Shown: positions 25,139 through 34,450, counted from the stretch's first letter. The stretch is DNA of 46,286 bases from BRH-c25 sp964619815 (GCA_964619815.1 CAZUGK010000017.1:1-46286), one strand, 5' to 3'. Notes: a model not told the origin generated them from the sequence alone. Program-made: numbers and translations.

Positions 25139-25761
25139 AGCTTGTCATCGATAACTTACACTTTAGCTACAATCCAGAGGTAGGAAAGATATTCAGCGGA
25201 TTTAACCTTTCTGTTGAAGAAGGTGAAATATTAGCTGTATTAGGAAGCAGCGGTTGCGGAAAAAGCACATTGCTTCGCATCATTTCCGGCTTGGAAGAGA
25301 ATGCGCAGGGAACCATAAGAGTTGGTCATACAACCTTTCAGGATAAATCTACCTTTGTGCCGGTTGAAAAAAGAAATGTGGGATTTGTTTTTCAGGACTA
25401 TGCCCTCTTCCCTTTCATGACCGTAGAACAAAACATTAAATTCGGCATGAAAAAGCCGTATGCTGATCGGGTAAATCAATTGCTGGAATTAACTCATTTA
25501 AACGGGCTGGAAAAAAGATATCCTCATGAATTGAGCGGAGGCCAGCAGCAAAGGGCTGCTCTAGCGAGAACTCTTGCCTCAAAGCCTTCACTGCTTCTCA
25601 TGGATGAGCCCTTCAGCAACCTTGATGCAAATTTGGTGGATGAACTGCGAAAGGATTTAAAGCAAATTATAAAATCACAAAAAATAACCACTGTTTTAGT
25701 TACGCATAACAAAGCTGACGCTGATTATCTCGCCGATAAAATTGTCCAGTTATCTGCATGA
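25135..25761 (+). CDS. fbpC: Ferric iron ABC transporter ATPase (short form)
   Basis: A 208-residue ABC ATPase with Walker A GSSGCGKS around residue 38, signature LSGGQQQRAALARTL around residue 132, Walker B LLLMDEP, and switch histidine in VTHNKAD. It ends soon after the switch region, so the C-terminal TOBE-type regulatory domain found in many FbpC proteins (about 350 residues) is absent. Its start overlaps the permease stop by four bases (ATGA). It powers the ferric transporter. Confidence 0.92.
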   Translation: MKLVIDNLHFSYNPEVGKIFSGFNLSVEEGEILAVLGSSGCGKSTLLRIISGLEENAQGTIRVGHTTFQDKSTFVPVEKRNVGFVFQDYALFPFMTVEQNIKFGMKKPYADRVNQLLELTHLNGLEKRYPHELSGGQQQRAALARTLASKPSLLLMDEPFSNLDANLVDELRKDLKQIIKSQKITTVLVTHNKADADYLADKIVQLSA

Positions 25762-25773
25762 CTATTTTATTAT

Positions 25774-25812
25774 CTATTAAGTAGGGACAGAGTACCTGTC
25801 CCTACTTAATAG
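25774..25812. repeat. Long perfect hairpin of the GGGACA family
   Basis: CTATTAAGTAGGGACAG (25774-25790) and CTGTCCCTACTTAATAG (25796-25812) form a perfect 17-bp stem with the loop AGTAC. It lies 12 bp after fbpC and partly coincides with the end of the decayed gene copy that follows. There is no T run on either side, so it may act as a stabiliser or transcript boundary rather than a classical terminator. Confidence 0.8.
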
Positions 25813-25923
25813 CCATTATAAGGAAACCGCAGAAAGTGGTGGGTTTTATAAAAGCCTCTCACCCGGTCGGTAATATATGGGGCGGACCGTTAACAACGGC
25901 CATTTCGCCAGCTTGTATTCATT
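25803..25923 (-). pseudogene. Decayed partial copy of the 19256-19873 hypothetical gene
   Basis: On the minus strand the sequence starts with codons for EYKLAKWPLLT, then P-IYYRPGE, matching the gene at 19256-19873 (EYKLAKWPLLTACPIYYRPNE) at both DNA and protein level. It then meets an in-frame stop, and after NPP jumps to the last codons (FCGFL-MAIK and the stop). About 170 bp in between are deleted. The match continues just past the stop codon into the GGGACA hairpin, which also follows the intact gene in degenerate form. The spacer 25924-26024 to nuoN shows nothing further. Confidence 0.85.
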
Positions 25924-26024
25924 TTGAACTTTCCCATATATTTAGTCATGAACCAATTTATCGAAGGTTTTACCCTTATTATCTGCATGTTTGACAATAG
26001 TGTTTTGACCGGTACTTTTTTGTT

Positions 26025-27452
26025 TTACTTCAAAAATGTGCCTCCGACTAATGTTGTCCAGTCTGTTACAGGTCCTGGATATAATCCCATTACCAGAATC
26101 ATTATAACTGAAACTACCATTACCAGCTTTAAAGAAACAGGCGTTTTGATTTTATCTGCCTCTGCATCTCCGCCGGTGAGCATTGCCCTGATGGCAGCTA
26201 TATAATAGTACATTGAAACAACGCTCATTCCCATTGCAACAAATGCCAGCCATAGATAGCCCTGCCTTGCGGCTTCAGTAAAGAGATAGAACTTTCCTAT
26301 AAAGCCTGCAGCAGGCGGAATTCCTGCAAGGGACATGAGGCATACTAACAGCACTGAGGAAATAAATGGGGAACGCTTCCATAACCCGGCTAAATCTTTT
26401 ATATCATCCTTGCCTGTCTGGTTTGAAAAAGCCGTGATTGAAGCAAAGGCTCCAATATTTGCGAAAATATAAAGCAGCATGTAATACAGCATCGCACTTA
26501 TTCCTGCCGTAGTGTAAGCCACTATGCCGAGAAGTATATATCCTGCATGTGCAATACTCGAATAGGCAAGCATTCTTTTCAAATTTGTCTGTGGAACTGC
26601 TATTATATTACCTATTACCATAGATAATACGGAAAGTGCAATTACCAGTGCCACCACAGAGCTTTGGTTTGATTGCATAACCTGCATAAGTATTTTTATT
26701 ATGGCTGCAAAGGCTGCAATCTTTGAGCCTGCTGCCAAAAACGCCGTTATAGGTGTCGGAGCTCCTTCATATATATCAGGTGTCCACATATGGAATGGTG
26801 CTGCAGATATTTTAAATGCAAAACCTGAAATAACGAGCACACTTCCTAATACAGCCATAGCGTGATTGCTGCCTGTACTGAAGAAGTTAATAATGTCAGG
26901 AAAGTTCACTGAGCCGCTCAACCCGTATATGAAGCTCATACCGTACAATAACATGGCTGAAGACATTGCATTCAGGAGTACGTACTTTGTTCCTGCCTCA
27001 GTTGACTTAATGCTCTTTTTTTCAAAAGCCGTCAGTATTATGAAGGAAATCGACATAAGCTCAAGGCCAATATATAGAGTAATTAAATCATTGGCTGATG
27101 CCATTACCATCATTCCAAGTGCTGCAAAAATCATTATTACAAAGAATTCACTTCTGCCGTCTGTAAGGTTTTTAACATAGCTTACAGACATTAAGGACAC
27201 TAAAGCTGCTGATATTATAAAAAGCTGCTTAAAAAATGTCGATATACTGTCGCTTACATACAAGCCCTTGAAAAAGCTTATACTTTCTCCACCGCTGTAA
27301 ACAAAGGTAAAAACCAGTATACAGAGTAGTGCAAAAGCTGAGAAGTATCCTATAAGAGCCTTTTTAGCACGGGGCAGTATTAAACTCATTACCAGAACCA
27401 ACACACCGAGTGCGGCAACAAGTATTTCTACTAAAATCGAATTAAAGTTCAT
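26025..27452 (-). CDS. nuoN: NADH-quinone oxidoreductase-type subunit N
   Basis: A 475-residue antiporter-like membrane subunit with about fourteen hydrophobic segments. The family core is visible in YIGLELMSISFIILTAFEKK (glutamate and lysine of the proton path) and FKISAAPFHMWTPDIYEGAP. It forms one proton-translocating unit of the complex I membrane arm. It is the last gene of the operon, and its start overlaps the nuoM stop by one base. I see no clear intrinsic terminator behind it. Confidence 0.95.
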   Translation of the reverse strand: MNFNSILVEILVAALGVLVLVMSLILPRAKKALIGYFSAFALLCILVFTFVYSGGESISFFKGLYVSDSISTFFKQLFIISAALVSLMSVSYVKNLTDGRSEFFVIMIFAALGMMVMASANDLITLYIGLELMSISFIILTAFEKKSIKSTEAGTKYVLLNAMSSAMLLYGMSFIYGLSGSVNFPDIINFFSTGSNHAMAVLGSVLVISGFAFKISAAPFHMWTPDIYEGAPTPITAFLAAGSKIAAFAAIIKILMQVMQSNQSSVVALVIALSVLSMVIGNIIAVPQTNLKRMLAYSSIAHAGYILLGIVAYTTAGISAMLYYMLLYIFANIGAFASITAFSNQTGKDDIKDLAGLWKRSPFISSVLLVCLMSLAGIPPAAGFIGKFYLFTEAARQGYLWLAFVAMGMSVVSMYYYIAAIRAMLTGGDAEADKIKTPVSLKLVMVVSVIMILVMGLYPGPVTDWTTLVGGTFLK

Positions 27453-28948
27453 TAGAAAAGCCCTCCTATACTTAAGGATATAAACTTCTGAGCTATAGGA
27501 ATTACTCCGCTGCTAATCGTATTCATAATCAAGTTTGGGAAAATACCAAATATAAATAATACTGCGCTGAGTAATACTATAGGTATCATTTCAACACCCT
27601 TTGCATCCTCCAGGTGATCCCATTTGGCATTGCGGGGGCCGAAGAATATCCGCTGTACAACCCATAATACATATATAGCGGTTATTACTATGGCAAATAT
27701 TGAAATCACAGCCAAAACAGGGTATACCTGAATTGCACCGACAAATACCGAGAATTCTGCTATGAAATTAAACAACCCGGGAAGCCCGAGGGATGCCAAA
27801 CCGGCAATCATAAAAGCTACAGCAATTCTCGGCACCTGATGGGCAAGCCCGCCAAAGTCCGAAATCATCCTTGTATGAGTCTTGTCATAGAGCAAACCTA
27901 CAACTGAGAAGAACAGTGCTGCCATTATACCGTGGGCAAACATCTGTGCTGCTGCACCGCTTATTGATGATGCATTAAAGGACACAATGCCTATAAGCAC
28001 ATAACCCATATGGCTCACGGAAGAATTTGCCACAACATACTTAATATCCTTTTGAACCATTGCAACAAATCCGATGTAAACTGCATTAACCGTTGCAAGA
28101 ACTGCAATTAGCGGAGCCCAAAAAGCTGCACCCTGTGGGAAGAAGTTTATACCTGCCCGGATAAGTGCATATCCTCCAAGCTTCATAATTACACCCGCCA
28201 AAAGCATACTAATTGCTGTTGGCGCCGCAGAGTGGCCGTCCGGTGTCCATCTGTGAAGAGGAAACATTGGAACCAAAACTCCAAAGCCTACCATCATGAG
28301 CAGGAATGCAAACTTTTGAAAAGCAACATCATAGTTGATCCCCGCAAGGGTTTCTATATCAAGTGTGTGTACACCCAGTACATTTCCTGCATATACGTAA
28401 GTTGCTATAATGCCGATTAAAGCGATTGCATTTCCGGCAAGCAGATAGAGGGTATATTTCATTGCAGCATATTCCTTGTTTTTACTGCCCCATACGTTAA
28501 TCAGTATAAATTTTGGAATAACCGCCATCTCAATAAACAGGAACATTAATAGCAGGTCCCTTGACATGAACACGCCAAATACTCCACCAACAAGCGCAAG
28601 CATGTAGAAGAAGAATTCCTTGACTCTGTTCTCAAGCTTCCATGAAACAAATACTCCACTAAAAAGTATTATTGATGTCAGTAAAACCATAGGCATGCTT
28701 AAGCCGTCTACTCCAAGGCTGAAATCTATTCCAAAGCCCTGAACCCATGCATACTGCTCGGCAAACTGCATTCCGCCTGCCTGACTGTCGTAGTTCAGGT
28801 AAACAGCAAATGAAAGTACTAATGCTATTCCAGCAGCTATTGCAGCTATAGTTTTAATTGTCTTATCCTTATCTTCCGGTACAAATAAAAGTGCTATTGC
28901 TCCTAATATTGGAGCTAACATTATTATAAAAAGAATATGAAATCCCAT
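27452..28948 (-). CDS. nuoM: NADH-quinone oxidoreductase-type subunit M
   Basis: A 498-residue antiporter-like subunit with about fourteen membrane segments. The conserved glutamate region LLMFLFIEMAVIPKFILI near residue 135 and the motif FPLHRWTPDGHSAAPT near residue 227 are typical of NuoM. It is a proton-pumping unit of the membrane arm. The start overlaps the nuoL stop (TAATG arrangement), which suggests coupled translation. Confidence 0.95.
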   Translation of the reverse strand: MGFHILFIIMLAPILGAIALLFVPEDKDKTIKTIAAIAAGIALVLSFAVYLNYDSQAGGMQFAEQYAWVQGFGIDFSLGVDGLSMPMVLLTSIILFSGVFVSWKLENRVKEFFFYMLALVGGVFGVFMSRDLLLMFLFIEMAVIPKFILINVWGSKNKEYAAMKYTLYLLAGNAIALIGIIATYVYAGNVLGVHTLDIETLAGINYDVAFQKFAFLLMMVGFGVLVPMFPLHRWTPDGHSAAPTAISMLLAGVIMKLGGYALIRAGINFFPQGAAFWAPLIAVLATVNAVYIGFVAMVQKDIKYVVANSSVSHMGYVLIGIVSFNASSISGAAAQMFAHGIMAALFFSVVGLLYDKTHTRMISDFGGLAHQVPRIAVAFMIAGLASLGLPGLFNFIAEFSVFVGAIQVYPVLAVISIFAIVITAIYVLWVVQRIFFGPRNAKWDHLEDAKGVEMIPIVLLSAVLFIFGIFPNLIMNTISSGVIPIAQKFISLSIGGLF

Positions 28949-30834
28949 TACTTCAGAGCACCTCCCATCAAAGGAGTGGACATAACTATAACAATTATAA
29001 CCACTGCAGTAAATATTACCAGGGCATAGCTTTGCAGATAGCCTGTCTGAACAACACGGGCTTTTTTACCTGTAAATCCGATAAGCCTGGCAAATCCATC
29101 GAAAATCCCATCGATGACGTTATGTTCAATCCAGTCGAAGGCTCTTCCTGCAACCAGCATAATGCTGTTAAATGCCCAGTTATATAAATTATCAATATAG
29201 AATTTGTTGTATAAAAGCTTGTACAGCCCGTTCCATTTCTCAGCAAGGGCGGCAGTGTCAACAACCTTCTTAGAATAAAGCAGCCATGCAGTAAATATTC
29301 CGGCCAAAGCAACCAAGGTTGAAACCCCTGCTACTGCCATATTAACATGCGGAACCTCAGCTTCCTCAAAGAATATGAATGTACCGAAGCTTTTTCCAAA
29401 GGTTTCGTAAAACCATGGTGAATTTGCAAAACCGCTGAATACCGACATAATTGCCAGAAGTATCAGAGGCAATGTCATTACCCATCCTGATTCGTGGGCA
29501 TGATAGTCTGAACGCTTCTTTCCGAAGAAAGCTGTAAAAATCAATCTGAACATATAGAAGGCTGTCATAAACGCCACTACAGTTCCTATAATATAAAGCC
29601 CTGTATGACCGCTTGTCAGAGCAGCGCTTAGTATCTCATCCTTACTCCAGAAGCCTGCCAGTGGGAATATGCCGGCTAATGCAAGAGCACCTATGACAAA
29701 TGTCCAGGTTGTTATTGGCATCTTAGATTTAAGATTGCCCATTTTGAAAATATTCTGTTCATCAAGAGCATGAATAACACTTCCTGCTCCAAGGAACAGA
29801 AGCGCCTTGAAAAATGCATGGGTTGTCAGATGGAACATTCCTGCCGTCAGGCTTCCGAGTCCCATAGCCATAACCATGTATCCAAGCTGGCTTAAGGTTG
29901 AAAAAGCAAGAATCTTTTTAATATCGTCCTGTACCAGGGCAATTGCTGCTGCAAAGATTGCAGTAAATCCGCCAATATAAGCCATTGCCGTAAGTACAGC
30001 GGGTACACTTTCAAAAAGTATAAAGCCTCTCGCAATTAAATAAACACCTGCTGCAACCATTGTTGCCGCGTGGATAAGAGCACTTACCGGAGTCGGACCC
30101 TCCATTGCATCCGGAAGCCAGACATGAAGCGGAAACTGAGCTGATTTACCTATCGGCCCTACAAATATCAGTGCGGCTATAAGTCCTAAGCCCGCTCCTT
30201 CTGCACCGGGTATCAAGCCTGAAAGCTCTCCGAAATTAAATGTACCGAATTTAACAAATAATAAAATAATACCTACCATAAATCCAAAGTCTGCCCACCT
30301 GTTGGTAATAAACGCCTTTTTGCTTGCATCGGCAGCAGACGGCTTGTGGTACCAAAAGCCAATCATAAGATATGAACAAAGCCCTACAAGCTCCCAAAAC
30401 GCAAACATTTCAAAGTAGTTATTGGATAATACAAGTCCAAGCATTGAGAAGGTAAACAAGGATACATATGCAAAGTATCTTGAAAATCCCCCATCGCCTT
30501 TCATGTATCCTAAGGAATATAGTATTACAAGGGTTGCAACGAAGGTTACTATTACAAGCATCAAGGATGATAGAGGATCTATCAGTAGTCCCATCTGTAT
30601 CTCAAGACCCCTGAAGGAGCCCATTGATGGGATGCTGAGCCAATTTACAGCTACCTCCTGTGCTTTTGCTCCTGACATCATTTCAATAAATATTCTTATT
30701 GAAAGAAAAGCAGAGCCTGCCACTGACGCCAAGGCTACCATTGCGCTGAGCAGCTTGGCCTTCCTGGTCAGAAACACAATTACCATAAAGGATAAAAGTG
30801 GCAACAATATAGTAAATAATGCATTTTCAGCCAT
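28948..30834 (-). CDS. nuoL: NADH-quinone oxidoreductase-type subunit L
   Basis: A 628-residue antiporter-like subunit. The core contains FAFWELVGLCSYLMIGFW near residue 145 and FPLHVWLPDAMEGPTPVSAL near residue 232. The C-terminal part has the long extension expected of NuoL, which carries the lateral helix that braces the membrane arm. It is the distal proton-pumping unit. Length and motifs are normal for the family. It starts 25 bp after nuoK. Confidence 0.95.
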   Translation of the reverse strand: MAENALFTILLPLLSFMVIVFLTRKAKLLSAMVALASVAGSAFLSIRIFIEMMSGAKAQEVAVNWLSIPSMGSFRGLEIQMGLLIDPLSSLMLVIVTFVATLVILYSLGYMKGDGGFSRYFAYVSLFTFSMLGLVLSNNYFEMFAFWELVGLCSYLMIGFWYHKPSAADASKKAFITNRWADFGFMVGIILLFVKFGTFNFGELSGLIPGAEGAGLGLIAALIFVGPIGKSAQFPLHVWLPDAMEGPTPVSALIHAATMVAAGVYLIARGFILFESVPAVLTAMAYIGGFTAIFAAAIALVQDDIKKILAFSTLSQLGYMVMAMGLGSLTAGMFHLTTHAFFKALLFLGAGSVIHALDEQNIFKMGNLKSKMPITTWTFVIGALALAGIFPLAGFWSKDEILSAALTSGHTGLYIIGTVVAFMTAFYMFRLIFTAFFGKKRSDYHAHESGWVMTLPLILLAIMSVFSGFANSPWFYETFGKSFGTFIFFEEAEVPHVNMAVAGVSTLVALAGIFTAWLLYSKKVVDTAALAEKWNGLYKLLYNKFYIDNLYNWAFNSIMLVAGRAFDWIEHNVIDGIFDGFARLIGFTGKKARVVQTGYLQSYALVIFTAVVIIVIVMSTPLMGGALK

Positions 30835-30859
30835 TAATTTTCACCTGCCTTATCGTAAT

Positions 30860-31168
30860 CTACCATTTTAAGAAGTCTATATCATCTACAGTAGTGGAAT
30901 TTCTGTGGCGGTACAGCGATATAATTATCGCAAGTCCCACAGCTACCTCGCAGGCAGCAACAGCAATTACAAAAATTGCAAATGTATGTCCTGCCAGTAC
31001 ATCAGGTTTTAGAAAGTGATTAAAAGCTACAAGATTTATATTTACCGAATTCAGCATAAGCTCGATGCTCATAAAAACCGATATGGCATTTTTTTTCGAA
31101 ACCGCACCATATAAACCTATGCAAAAAAGAATTGCTGCCAGAATCAAATAATGCTGCAGAGTAATCAT
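30860..31168 (-). CDS. nuoK: NADH-quinone oxidoreductase-type subunit K
   Basis: A 102-residue subunit with three membrane segments. The conserved membrane glutamates are in FMSIELMLNSVNI and in AACEVAVGLAI, both needed for proton transfer in studied NuoK proteins. The start overlaps the nuoJ stop by four bases. Confidence 0.95.
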   Translation of the reverse strand: MITLQHYLILAAILFCIGLYGAVSKKNAISVFMSIELMLNSVNINLVAFNHFLKPDVLAGHTFAIFVIAVAACEVAVGLAIIISLYRHRNSTTVDDIDFLKW

Positions 31169-31665
31169 CTTGTATTCTTCACCCCTTTTCCAATTACTAT
31201 CGCTCCTATAGTTGAAACCAGAAGCAGCACGCCTGCCACCTGGAACGCTATCGCGTAATCATTGAGCAGAAGTGATGATATAGCTTTTATTGTTGAATCC
31301 ACCGGAACAACCGCAGATAAAGCAAACTCTGCATTAAATATGTTTACTGCAAAAACTGCAAGAAGTGCTGCTGCCACAATTGCTCCGTATATTTTATATT
31401 TGTTGAACTGACTGCTCTTTTCTATATATTCCCTCTTTGTAAGCATAATACCGAAGACGAACAGTACGGTTATTGCGCCTACATACACCATAATCTGAAC
31501 AACAGCCAGGTAATCAGCATTAAGAAGCAAATATATAATAGCTATGCCTGCAAAGGTAACTGCCATAAAAAGTGCACTGTGCACAAGATTTGTTGACAGT
31601 ACCATTTTAAGAGCTGTGAATATCATGAGGGCAGCTACTGCATAAAATATTATCGACGTAATCAT
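31165..31665 (-). CDS. nuoJ: NADH-quinone oxidoreductase-type subunit J
   Basis: A 166-residue membrane subunit with five hydrophobic segments, with the family stretch LNADYLAVVQIMVYVGAITV followed by LFVFGIML. It lies at the junction between the membrane arm and the quinone site. It starts directly after the nuoI stop, with no gap. Confidence 0.94.
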   Translation of the reverse strand: MITSIIFYAVAALMIFTALKMVLSTNLVHSALFMAVTFAGIAIIYLLLNADYLAVVQIMVYVGAITVLFVFGIMLTKREYIEKSSQFNKYKIYGAIVAAALLAVFAVNIFNAEFALSAVVPVDSTIKAISSLLLNDYAIAFQVAGVLLLVSTIGAIVIGKGVKNTR

Positions 31666-32127
31666 TTAAGCTGCACCTCCGGTTATCTCTACTTTTTGTT
31701 TTGGTTCTTCAAGGGCTGCTGCTTCATCCCCATGGCTTTCTCCTATTTCTTCCTTCTTTGTCCACCTATAAATTGTATCTGCCTTGCTGTAGCATATTGT
31801 GTCAAAATCTGTTTTGAAATAAATCGCCTTTGTGGGGCACGCCTTTGTACAAAACCCGCAGTACAGACAGTATCCAAGGCTCATGTTATACTGCTGAAGG
31901 ACTTTTTTACCTGCCGCATCTTTTTTAGAATCAACCCTTATTACTCCGTTAGGGCAAGCATTTGCACACAAGTTGCAGGCTATGCATTTATCAAAATCAA
32001 ATCCAAAGGAGCCATGAGAACGTGGAGGTAAATCAGGCTTTACTTCCGGGTACTGCTGTGTAACTTTCTTCATAAAGAGCCTTTTCATTGTAATGCCTAG
32101 TCCTTTAACTATACCTAAACCGTACAT
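31666..32127 (-). CDS. nuoI: NADH-quinone oxidoreductase-type iron-sulfur subunit I
   Basis: A 153-residue ferredoxin-like subunit with two four-cysteine motifs: Cys48, 51, 54, 58 (CIACNLCANACP) and Cys87, 90, 93, 97 (CLYCGFCTKACP), each binding a 4Fe-4S cluster (N6a and N6b). In a complex without NuoEFG these clusters are the likely electron entry point. Start has GGAGG nearby. Its C-terminal tail is rich in Glu and Lys, and its relevance is unknown. Confidence 0.95.
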   Translation of the reverse strand: MYGLGIVKGLGITMKRLFMKKVTQQYPEVKPDLPPRSHGSFGFDFDKCIACNLCANACPNGVIRVDSKKDAAGKKVLQQYNMSLGYCLYCGFCTKACPTKAIYFKTDFDTICYSKADTIYRWTKKEEIGESHGDEAAALEEPKQKVEITGGAA

Positions 32128-32145
32128 TTTAGCACCTCCAAACTA

Positions 32146-33180
32146 TTAAACAATGTGGAACAACTTTACAATTATTCCTGTAACAAATAAATTAGCTATA
32201 GATACCGGTATAAGAAACTTCCAATTAAACTGCATCATCTTGTCGACTCTCGTCCTCGGCAAAGTCCATCTTATCCACTCAATGAATAAAATCAGCATAT
32301 AAGTCTTAATCATAAACCACATCCAAGACGGAAGGAGCGGCCCTTGCCATCCACCGAAAAACAGAGTTACACCAAGGCCTGCAACAACAAAGATGTTGGC
32401 ATACTCTGCCATATAAAACAGTGCAAAACGCATTCCTGAATACTCAGTATGGAAACCGGCAACAAGCTCCTGTTCTGCTTCTATCAGATCAAAAGGAGTC
32501 TTGTTCAATTCAGCAAGCCCTGCTATTAAAAATATCAAGAATGCAACAGGCTGACGGAATATATTCCATACCACGCTTTGTGAAGCTACTATATCATTCA
32601 GGTTCAATGTGCCTGTAAGCATGACAACACCTAGCATGGAAAAAGCGAGAGGTATTTCATAGCTTATTACCTGCGCAACAGTTCTCATACCACCGATCAG
32701 AGAGTACTTGTTGTTTGAACTCCATCCGGCCATAAGAATTGCTATTACAGATGTCGAGGATATTGCAGTAAAATACAGTATTCCCACGTTAATATCAACT
32801 GCATACATTCCATTTCCGTATGGAAGCACCGCATAAAGCATAATAGTGACAGTAAACGTAAAAATTGGTGCAATCATATAAACCCATTTATCTACAGCCG
32901 CAGGAGTTATTACTTCTTTACCCAGCAGCTTTACCGCATCAACTAACGCCTGCAGCAGTCCAAAAGGTCCGACTCTGTTTGGCCCGAGCCTCTCCTGAAA
33001 GAAGCTGGAAAGACGGCGGTCTATCCATAAAAGAATAATGACATTAAAGATTATTAGTGCAGCTACTGCAGCAAAATATACTACTGTCATAATCAGATCG
33101 GTAAATGTATCGCCAAAACCAATCCAATGTAAAATATTTCTTATTAAGTTCGCTCCGTTAATAAAAAGATTATTAAGCAT
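32146..33180 (-). CDS. nuoH: NADH-quinone oxidoreductase-type subunit H
   Basis: A 344-residue membrane subunit with eight or nine hydrophobic segments, forming part of the quinone chamber. Diagnostic stretches are RLGPNRVGPFGLLQALVDAV near residue 70 and AELNKTPFDLIEAEQELVAG near residue 225. The ATG at 33180 is preferred because AAAAGGAG lies ten bases upstream. It is the first gene after a 154-bp spacer containing several inverted repeats. Confidence 0.95.
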   Translation of the reverse strand: MLNNLFINGANLIRNILHWIGFGDTFTDLIMTVVYFAAVAALIIFNVIILLWIDRRLSSFFQERLGPNRVGPFGLLQALVDAVKLLGKEVITPAAVDKWVYMIAPIFTFTVTIMLYAVLPYGNGMYAVDINVGILYFTAISSTSVIAILMAGWSSNNKYSLIGGMRTVAQVISYEIPLAFSMLGVVMLTGTLNLNDIVASQSVVWNIFRQPVAFLIFLIAGLAELNKTPFDLIEAEQELVAGFHTEYSGMRFALFYMAEYANIFVVAGLGVTLFFGGWQGPLLPSWMWFMIKTYMLILFIEWIRWTLPRTRVDKMMQFNWKFLIPVSIANLFVTGIIVKLFHIV

Positions 33181-33211
33181 ATTCAGATTTCTCCTTTTCA
33201 AAAGCCAATTT

Positions 33212-33331
33212 CAAATTCGTCTTGACGAATTTGCGCGCCGATTTTGAGCGTGACAATTTCCTTTGCAAAATCGTGTGCATCCGCCGGTGGCTTTATCATA
33301 TCAGGCAAAGTATTCTGCTTAATATGATAAA
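33212..33331 (-). promoter_or_regulatory. Structured spacer between nuoD and nuoH with three inverted repeats
   Basis: CAAATTCGTC (33212-33221) and GACGAATTTG (33224-33233) form a perfect 10-bp hairpin. GATTTTG (33240-33246) pairs with CAAAATC (33266-33272). TTTATCATAT (33292-33301) pairs with ATATGATAAA (33322-33331). No T run follows on the operon strand, so RNA processing or stability control is more likely than termination. No gene is seen. Confidence 0.7.
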
Positions 33332-33334
33332 TAT

Positions 33335-34450
33335 TTATCGGTCTATTTCACCAAGGCAAATATCAAAGGAAGCAAAAGTTGCAATAAAGTCCTGCACGTT
33401 CATGCCTACTGCAATTTCCGGAAGGATACCGATATTTACAAATGAAGGTGAATGTACATGCAATCTATAAGGTTTTGTACTTCCATCACTTACTATATAG
33501 AAGCCAAGCATTCCCTTAGCGCTTTCAATCTGGCCATAAGCTTCCCCAACCGGAGGCTTTATAACCTTGGAAACCTTTGCAGTTATAGGGCCTTCAGGTA
33601 AACCGTCAATAGCCTGTTCAATAATCCTGATGCTCTGCTTCATTTCCATAATACGGATCCTAAACCTATCAAGAGAGTCTCCATTCTTAAGTACCGGTAC
33701 CTCAAAATCAAACTTGCCATAAACGCTGTAAGGGGATGTTTTTCTAAGATCATATGGGGTTCCCGTTGCTCTTAAGTTTGGCCCTGTAATGCCATATTCA
33801 ATTGCTTTCTCAGGGGTTACAACGCCTACGCCTATGGTTCTTGACCGGAATATTTCATTTCCTGAAATCATTCCATCAACATCATTGATTCTGTCGCGTA
33901 AATCTGCCAACGCTTTCTTTGCTGCAGGAATGAATCCGTCAGGCAAGTCGTCCATTACCCCTCCTATGGTATAAAAGGCCGGCATCATTCTTGAACCGGT
34001 AACCATTTCAATCAGGTCCAGGACATCTTCCCTTCCTGCAAATCCGTACATCCATGCAGTAGTTGCTCCCAAATCTATACACGTACTGGATACCGCAACA
34101 AGATGACTCGCTATTCTCTGTAATTCGCCTATTATAACGCGGATATATTCAGCCCTTTCAGGCACCTCAATTTCCATTAGTTTTTCAACTGTAACTACAT
34201 AGCCCCAATTGTTCAAAGCTCCTGCCAGGTAATCAATTCTTGGAGTTAATGCAGCAAATTGTGCATAGGTACGGCTTTCAGCAAGTTTCTCTATCCCCCT
34301 GTGAAGGTATCCTATATTGTTCTCTAACTTCACAATTTGTTCTCCGTTAAGTGTGAGAACCGCTCTGTATACTCCATGGGTACTTGGATGTGCCGGACCT
34401 AAGTTTATTTTATATTCTTGGGTCTCGAAATTATCTTCCATCAATGCCAT
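33335..34450 (-). CDS. nuoD: NADH-quinone oxidoreductase-type subunit D (49-kDa homologue)
   Basis: A 371-residue protein related to the large subunit of NiFe hydrogenases, forming the quinone site with NuoB. Visible family features are LGPAHPSTHGVYRAVL near the N-terminus (the quinone-site His in HPSTHG), the DYLAGALNNWGYV stretch near residue 95, and a C-terminal SFDICLGEIDR, without the hydrogenase nickel cysteines. The ATG at 34450 is chosen because GGAGGAAGAG lies about ten bases upstream. A TTG at 34504 would add 18 residues. Confidence 0.94.
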   Translation of the reverse strand: MALMEDNFETQEYKINLGPAHPSTHGVYRAVLTLNGEQIVKLENNIGYLHRGIEKLAESRTYAQFAALTPRIDYLAGALNNWGYVVTVEKLMEIEVPERAEYIRVIIGELQRIASHLVAVSSTCIDLGATTAWMYGFAGREDVLDLIEMVTGSRMMPAFYTIGGVMDDLPDGFIPAAKKALADLRDRINDVDGMISGNEIFRSRTIGVGVVTPEKAIEYGITGPNLRATGTPYDLRKTSPYSVYGKFDFEVPVLKNGDSLDRFRIRIMEMKQSIRIIEQAIDGLPEGPITAKVSKVIKPPVGEAYGQIESAKGMLGFYIVSDGSTKPYRLHVHSPSFVNIGILPEIAVGMNVQDFIATFASFDICLGEIDR

